A stretch of 64,000 bases of DNA from Paraburkholderia xenovorans LB400. Lineage in GTDB: Bacteria; Pseudomonadota; Gammaproteobacteria; Burkholderiales; Burkholderiaceae. The notes beneath the pieces were generated by a model. It had not been told where the DNA came from, searched no databases, and saw only the letters and a list, made by a program, of their open reading frames with translations. The position numbers and the translations under genes are program-made. Location: contig NC_007952.1 in the NCBI RefSeq assembly GCF_000013645.1, positions 1,798,001-1,862,000 of the forward strand, given 5' to 3'. This document shows positions 59,656 to 64,000 of this stretch, piece after piece. Within the stretch, counting starts at the first letter, position 1. Every line of letters starts with the position of its first letter.

Positions 59656-60348
59656 TCATCCCCCCAGCGTGTGCAGCAAGGCGCCGGAGTCCGACACCGT
59701 GCCGAACACGCCGCCTTGCATCGTGATCATGTGCAATGCGGCGTCGTGATTGCCTTTGTCGGTCGCGCCGCAGCAGTCGGCGAGCACCGTGCATTCGAAA
59801 CCGCGGTCGTTGGCTTCGCGCATGGTGGTGTGCACGCAGACATCGGTCGTGATGCCGGTCAGAATCAGATTCTCGATGCCGCGCGTGCGCAGGATCAGTT
59901 CGAGATCCGTCGCGCAGAACGAGCCTTTGCCGGGCTTGTCGATCACGATCTCGCCCGCGAGCGGCTTCAGTTCGTCGATGATCTCCCAGCCCGCCTCGCC
60001 GCGCACGAGGATCCTGCCGCACGGGCCGTCGTCGCCGATGCCCACGCCGTCGGTGCCGGCACGGCGGCTGCGCCAGCGCTTGTTGGCGGGCAGATCGGAG
60101 AGATCGGGCCGGTGGCCTTCACGCGTGTGGATGATCGTGAAGCCCTGCTCGCGCATGGCCTTCAGCACGCGTTTGATCGGCTCGATCGGCGCACGCGTGA
60201 GCGAAAGGTCGTAGCCCATCTTGTCGACGTAGCCGCCGTGGCCGCAAAAATCCGTCTGCATGTCGATGATCACGAGCGCGGTGTTTTCCGGGCGCAGGTT
60301 GCCGTCGTAGGGCCACGGGTACGGTTTGGCTTCGATGAATCGGGTCAT
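59656..60348 (-). CDS. biuH: Biuret amidohydrolase (isochorismatase-like cysteine hydrolase)
   Basis: 230 residues. Hydrolyses biuret to allophanate and ammonia. Asp29 (VIIDMQTDF), Lys138 (IDKPGKGSF) and Cys171 (TTDVCVHTTMREAND) correspond to Asp36, Lys142 and Cys175 of rhizobial BiuH once a 7-residue N-terminal offset and a 3-residue insertion are allowed for. The start PYPWPYDGNLRPENTALVI and DKMGYDLSLTRAPIEPIKRV are close to BiuH as I recall it. The neighbouring allophanate hydrolase would use its product. Confidence 0.8.
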   Translation of the reverse strand: MTRFIEAKPYPWPYDGNLRPENTALVIIDMQTDFCGHGGYVDKMGYDLSLTRAPIEPIKRVLKAMREQGFTIIHTREGHRPDLSDLPANKRWRSRRAGTDGVGIGDDGPCGRILVRGEAGWEIIDELKPLAGEIVIDKPGKGSFCATDLELILRTRGIENLILTGITTDVCVHTTMREANDRGFECTVLADCCGATDKGNHDAALHMITMQGGVFGTVSDSGALLHTLGG

Positions 60349-60426
60349 GGTCTGGGTATCCTGGGTTAGGTTCGTCGGGTGCGTCGGAGTCGGCAAGCTC
60401 CGCGAATGCGCGAGCGCGTCAGCATG

Positions 60427-61353
60427 TCAGCGCGTCAGGCTCAGCTCGCCGGGCGCGCCCGCCAGCGTGCGATCCGGACGGCAATTGATGATCATGATCA
60501 CGAGCGTCAGCACATACGGCGCGGCGTTGTACAGGTAATAGCCGCTCGTCACGCCGATTGCCTGCAACGCCGGCCCGAGCGCGCCCGCCGCGCCGAACAG
60601 CAGCGCGGCCCACAAACAGCGCAATGGCTGCCAGCGCGCGAAGATCACCAGCGCGACCGCCATCAGCCCCTGGCCGCTGGAGAGCCCTTCGTTCCAGCTA
60701 CCGGGATAAACCAGCGACAGATACGCACCGCCGACGCCCGCGAACACGCCGCCCACCGCCGTCGCGGCAATCCGCACGCGGGTCAGCGGATAGCCCATCG
60801 CGCGCGCCGTTTCCGCGTGGTCGCCGACGAGCCGCAGCACCATGCCCCAGCGCGTATTGCGCAAGCCCCATTGCAGAACGAAGGCGAGCACCACGCCGAT
60901 CACGAACAGCAGGTTCAGATGCAGCGCGTTATGCAGTTGCGGCGATGAACTCCACCCGCCGAGGTCGATGAACGGCAGCATCGGCGCCTGCGGTTCGATA
61001 AAGGGTTTGCCGAGATAGAACGCGAGGCCGGTGCCGAGCAGCATCAACGCGATGCCGAAAGCGATATCCGACACGCGCGGCAACGAGCACACCAGACCGT
61101 GCAGACAGCCGAGCAGCAGGCCGACCGCGCCGGCGGCCAGCACGCCGATCCACGGCGAGCCGCTCAGAAAGGCGCCGGCATAGCCGCTCATCGCGCCGGA
61201 CACGAGAATGCCCTCCAGCCCGAGATTGACGCGGCCGCCCTTCTCGGTCAGACACTCGCCGAGACTCACGAACAGATAAGGCGTGCTGACGCGAATCGCC
61301 CCGGCGAACAGCGACAGCAACAGGATCACGATGGGCGAGTGCATATCAGGCAT
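60427..61353 (-). CDS. ABC importer permease (YufQ/NupQ-type)
   Basis: 308 residues with about eight membrane helices. SLGECLTEKGGRVNLGLEGI is the conserved N-terminal motif of BPD_transp_2 permeases paired with BMP-type binding proteins. TGGAG lies 9 nt before the ATG, which overlaps the preceding permease gene by 8 nt. Confidence 0.9.
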   Translation of the reverse strand: MPDMHSPIVILLLSLFAGAIRVSTPYLFVSLGECLTEKGGRVNLGLEGILVSGAMSGYAGAFLSGSPWIGVLAAGAVGLLLGCLHGLVCSLPRVSDIAFGIALMLLGTGLAFYLGKPFIEPQAPMLPFIDLGGWSSSPQLHNALHLNLLFVIGVVLAFVLQWGLRNTRWGMVLRLVGDHAETARAMGYPLTRVRIAATAVGGVFAGVGGAYLSLVYPGSWNEGLSSGQGLMAVALVIFARWQPLRCLWAALLFGAAGALGPALQAIGVTSGYYLYNAAPYVLTLVIMIINCRPDRTLAGAPGELSLTR

Positions 61354-62461
61354 GGGTCTGCTCCAGTTGCACGGGAAGATCGGTCTGCGCGGCGGCCTGC
61401 AGCTTCACGCGCCACGCGGCGATGCGGCCGCCGAGCGCTTCCCACGCGAGCAGGTTGGCGAACAGCAGCCCTTGCAGAACGAGCGTGGTGGCGTCGGGCA
61501 GATCGAGGCGGCGTTGCAGCAGACTGCCGCTCGCCTCGATGCCGCCGATCATCAGCGCGCACGCAATGATCGCGAGCGGATTCTGGCGCGCCGCGAACGC
61601 GACGAGAATGCCCGCGTAACCGTAGCCCGCGAGCAGCGACGCATTCGCGCTGCCCTGCACCGCCGCGACTTCGAACATGCCGCCCAGACCCGCCGCCGCG
61701 CCGCCCAGCACACAGGCCGTGAGCGCAAGCACATTGACCGGCAAGCCGACCAGTCGCGCCGCGCGATTACTGCCGCCCACCACGCGCATCGCGAAGCCCT
61801 TGGTGCTGAACTTCACGAACACCCACGCCGCGACGCAGGCGACGACGCCCCAGAACAGGCCCCAATGCGTATCGAGTCCGGGGATCGAGCCGATCATCAT
61901 CGCGTCGGGCACGGGCAGCGTCGACGGTTTGTTCAGGCTCGCGGGGTCGCGCAGCGGCCCTTCCACCAGATGCTTGAACACGGCAATCGCGATATACGAC
62001 ATCAACAGGCTGCTGATGGTCTCGTTGACGCCGCGCCACTGCCGCAACGCACCGACCGCGCCGATCCAGACGCCGCCCGCCAGCATGCCGGCGAGCGCCA
62101 TCAGCGGCGTGGCGATGAGCCAGGGCGTGTTATGCGGCAGCATCTGCGGAACGATGGCGGCGCACATGCCGCCCAGCGCGAGCGCGCCCTCGCCGCCGAT
62201 CACGATCAGCCCGACCTGCGCGGGCAACGCCACGCACAACGCGGTCAGCATCAACGGCGCGGCGCGCAGCAGCGTGCTTTGCCACGCGAACGAGGAGCCG
62301 AACGCGCCTTGGAAAATCAGCACGATCGCGTCGAGCGCGGGCTGTCCCTGCACCAGCAGGAAAAGCGAGAACAGCAGCAAGGTGCCGAGCACCGCCAGCA
62401 CGGTCGGCAGCGCGGGCAGGAACGAGAGCATCACTCTCGCAACAGAGGCATTGGGGCGCAT
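61346..62461 (-). CDS. ABC importer permease (YufP/NupP-type)
   Basis: 371 residues, the larger partner, with the motif VGLIVIGGEGALALGG (equivalent to FNIGAEGQ) and VGALRQWRGVNETISSLLMSYIA. GAGGAG upstream supports the ATG at 62461. Forms a heterodimer with the downstream permease. Confidence 0.9.
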   Translation of the reverse strand: MRPNASVARVMLSFLPALPTVLAVLGTLLLFSLFLLVQGQPALDAIVLIFQGAFGSSFAWQSTLLRAAPLMLTALCVALPAQVGLIVIGGEGALALGGMCAAIVPQMLPHNTPWLIATPLMALAGMLAGGVWIGAVGALRQWRGVNETISSLLMSYIAIAVFKHLVEGPLRDPASLNKPSTLPVPDAMMIGSIPGLDTHWGLFWGVVACVAAWVFVKFSTKGFAMRVVGGSNRAARLVGLPVNVLALTACVLGGAAAGLGGMFEVAAVQGSANASLLAGYGYAGILVAFAARQNPLAIIACALMIGGIEASGSLLQRRLDLPDATTLVLQGLLFANLLAWEALGGRIAAWRVKLQAAAQTDLPVQLEQTHA

Positions 62462-62510
62462 CACGGCTCCTCGATCGACGACCAACATCGTCACGCAAAC
62501 ACCGCCGTCG

Positions 62511-63608
62511 TCAGATCTGGCCGACGACGCCCGCGACCAGATAGTTCATGCTTTCGAGCGTGTAGTCGGTCTGAGCGTGACTCGCGCCCGAGGCGATCGC
62601 CATGCCGCCCTTGTTGTCCTTCATCGGGCCTTTGAAGATCACGAAGTTGCCGGCCACCATGCTGGTCTTGATCGAGTCGGCGTTCTGTTTCGCCGCGGCC
62701 GTGACTTTCGCGCCGTACGGCGACATCTTCACGAAGCCCTCTTTCAGACCGCCGCGCAAAACATTGGGCTGCGGCGTGCCGGCTTGCGCGCCCGTCACCA
62801 ACTGCTTGTACGGCGTGGCCCAGTCCCACTCGGCGCCGGTCAGATAACCCTTGGGCGCGAGCGCGGCCTGGCTCGCGTGGTAGCCACAGCTCATCGCGCC
62901 GCGTTTTTCCGCGGTCTCGACCACGACCTTCGGACCGTCGACGTGACAGGTCAGCACGTCGCAACCCTGATCGACGAGGCTGTTGGTGGCTTCGGCTTCC
63001 TTCACCGGCATCGACCAGTCGCCTGTGAAAATCACCTGGGTGGTGATCGACGGATCGACCGACTGCGCGCCGAGCGTGAACGAATTGATATTGCGCAGCA
63101 CCTGCGGAATCGGCTTGGCCGCGACGAAGCCGAGCTTCTTGCTCTTCGTCATATGGCCGGCCACCACGCCGTTCAGGTACTGGCATTCGTCGATATAACC
63201 GAAGTAGCTGGTGATGTTCGACGGGTTGCCCTGCTTCCACAAACCGCCGCAATGCGCGAAGCGCACCTTCGGATACTTCGCCGCCATCTTCAGCACGTGC
63301 GGATCGAAGTAGCCAAACGAGGTCGCGAAGATGAGCGTGGCGCCGTCCTGTTCGATCATCGCTTCCATCGTCTTCTGCACGGCGATGGTCTCGGGCACGT
63401 TCTCTTCTTCTACCACCTTCACGTCGGGCATCTTCCTGATCACCGCGGCGGCTTGCGCCTGCGCCTGGTTGTAGCCGTAGTCGCCACGCGCGCCGACGTA
63501 GATCACGCCGACGGTGGTCTTCGGCGCGGCGAACACCGACTGGATGGGCAGAATATTGCCGAGCGTCAGCAGACTGGCGCTCTTGATGAAATTGCGGCGG
63601 CTTGTCAT
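62511..63608 (-). CDS. BMP family ABC substrate-binding protein with Tat-type signal
   Basis: 365 residues. The signal MTSRRNFIKSASLL has the twin-arginine SRRxFIK pattern and cleavage near FAAPK. The mature protein is of the Bmp/PnrA type (VGVIYVGARGDYGYNQAQ, TLIFATSFGYFDPHVLKMA, VRFAHCGGLW, IPQVLRNINSFTLGAQ). Related proteins bind nucleosides, purines or ureide-type compounds. In this operon triuret, biuret or a similar ureide is the inferred ligand. It lies 23 nt after the allophanate hydrolase end. Confidence 0.88.
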   Translation of the reverse strand: MTSRRNFIKSASLLTLGNILPIQSVFAAPKTTVGVIYVGARGDYGYNQAQAQAAAVIRKMPDVKVVEEENVPETIAVQKTMEAMIEQDGATLIFATSFGYFDPHVLKMAAKYPKVRFAHCGGLWKQGNPSNITSYFGYIDECQYLNGVVAGHMTKSKKLGFVAAKPIPQVLRNINSFTLGAQSVDPSITTQVIFTGDWSMPVKEAEATNSLVDQGCDVLTCHVDGPKVVVETAEKRGAMSCGYHASQAALAPKGYLTGAEWDWATPYKQLVTGAQAGTPQPNVLRGGLKEGFVKMSPYGAKVTAAAKQNADSIKTSMVAGNFVIFKGPMKDNKGGMAIASGASHAQTDYTLESMNYLVAGVVGQI

Positions 63609-63631
63609 GGTGTCCAATTCCTGATGGAGGG

Positions 63632-64000
63632 TTAAAGAGCGTTGGCCTGCGGGTTGGCTTGGGGGTTTGCCTTCAGGCTGGCGAGATACGCGAGCCAGCC
63701 GCCGAACGACGTGATATCGAGCGCGCCGCTGTCGTCGCTGACGGCCGACGGCTCGCAGATGAAGCCCTTCACGCTGTGGCCGGAGGCGAGTTCCAACGTG
63801 CCGATGCCGAGCGGCGCGGGCACGTCGGCGACGAATTTGCCGAAGCTGCGCAGCGGCACTTCCCACAGTTCGATCGCGATCGGCCGGCCTTGCTGCTGCG
63901 TGGCGCGCACGAGGCCGGGTTTCGGCGGCTGGGTGTTGGCGAGCGCGTAGAGCTTGTAGCCGGGCGCGGTGTGCGTGGCTTCGACGAAACGCGCGCCCGC
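63632..64000 (-). CDS. atzF: Second allophanate hydrolase, C-terminal domain (partial at window edge)
   Basis: 122 codons are visible and the frame is open to the window end. The text reads GARFVEATHTAPGYKLYALA, then PPKPGLVRA, AIELWEVPLRSFGKFVADVP and ITSFGGWLAYLAS, all typical of the C-terminal domain of allophanate hydrolase (gamma-glutamylcyclotransferase-like fold). That domain is reported to decarboxylate N-carboxycarbamate. Whether an amidase domain precedes it cannot be seen. The tail has a short NPQA repeat. Confidence 0.88.
   Translation of the reverse strand, partial: AGARFVEATHTAPGYKLYALANTQPPKPGLVRATQQQGRPIAIELWEVPLRSFGKFVADVPAPLGIGTLELASGHSVKGFICEPSAVSDDSGALDITSFGGWLAYLASLKANPQANPQANAL

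Overview
The window reads as a high-G+C Burkholderiaceae genome segment, most like Paraburkholderia or a close relative. Indicators are the Burkholderia-type porin, a DUF4148 protein, strongly G/C-biased codon third positions, and several sugar or nitrogen ABC systems of a kind common on secondary replicons of this group. This placement is an inference from gene content. I saw no rRNA, tRNA, CRISPR array, insertion sequence or phage gene.

Region 1 (1-10947, almost all minus strand) is a trans-4-hydroxyproline catabolic block. It runs porin, MFS importer, GAF protein, D-hydroxyproline dehydrogenase, pyrroline-4-hydroxy-2-carboxylate deaminase, 2-oxoglutarate semialdehyde dehydrogenase, 4-hydroxyproline 2-epimerase, a COG1228 amidohydrolase that may be a prolidase, and a GntR/FCD regulator. 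The end of a pyrroline-5-carboxylate reductase-like gene lies at the left edge. A TTGGATCC-like motif recurs before the porin, the MFS gene and the regulator. Region 2 (11512-16602) holds a GGDEF-EAL protein, a LysR regulator with an SDR enzyme, and an internally duplicated outer-membrane barrel.

Region 3 (16749-31444) is a 2-deoxyribose-type locus. It has a DeoR regulator, an ABC importer, a PfkB sugar kinase, an ALDH16-type aldehyde dehydrogenase and deoC on the minus strand, and a second divergent ABC sugar importer. A 13/14-matching motif links the deoR and deoC promoters. A 36-codon ORF with a strong RBS, coupled to the kinase, looks like a remnant of a FucU/RbsD mutarotase. Region 4 (31439-41529) holds a DUF4148 protein, an RND efflux operon with an OmpR-type two-component system whose promoters share a motif, and a FemAB/BioF2-like acyltransferase.

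Region 5 (41768-54907) is a guanidine-degradation regulon: ABC ATPase and permease, allophanate hydrolase, guanidine (urea-type) carboxylase and both carboxyguanidine deiminase subunits on the minus strand, with the transporter binding protein about 3 kb away on the plus strand. Each of the two transcripts begins with its own guanidine-I (ykkC) riboswitch, and each aptamer is preceded by a sigma-54-like -24/-12 element. Between them sits a separate TIM-barrel / 2-oxoglutarate-oxygenase operon divergent from a MarR-like regulator. Region 6 is a stand-alone mreB. Region 7 (56179-64000, minus) is a probable triuret/biuret locus: two cysteine hydrolases (TrtA-like and BiuH-like), a BMP-type ABC importer, an HpxZ/AtzH-like protein, a GntR regulator and the C-terminal domain of a second allophanate hydrolase at the window edge. 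Regions 5 and 7 both end in allophanate, so the right third of the window looks like a nitrogen-scavenging island. The allophanate hydrolase in the guanidine operon lacks the C-terminal domain, while the visible part of the second copy is exactly that domain.
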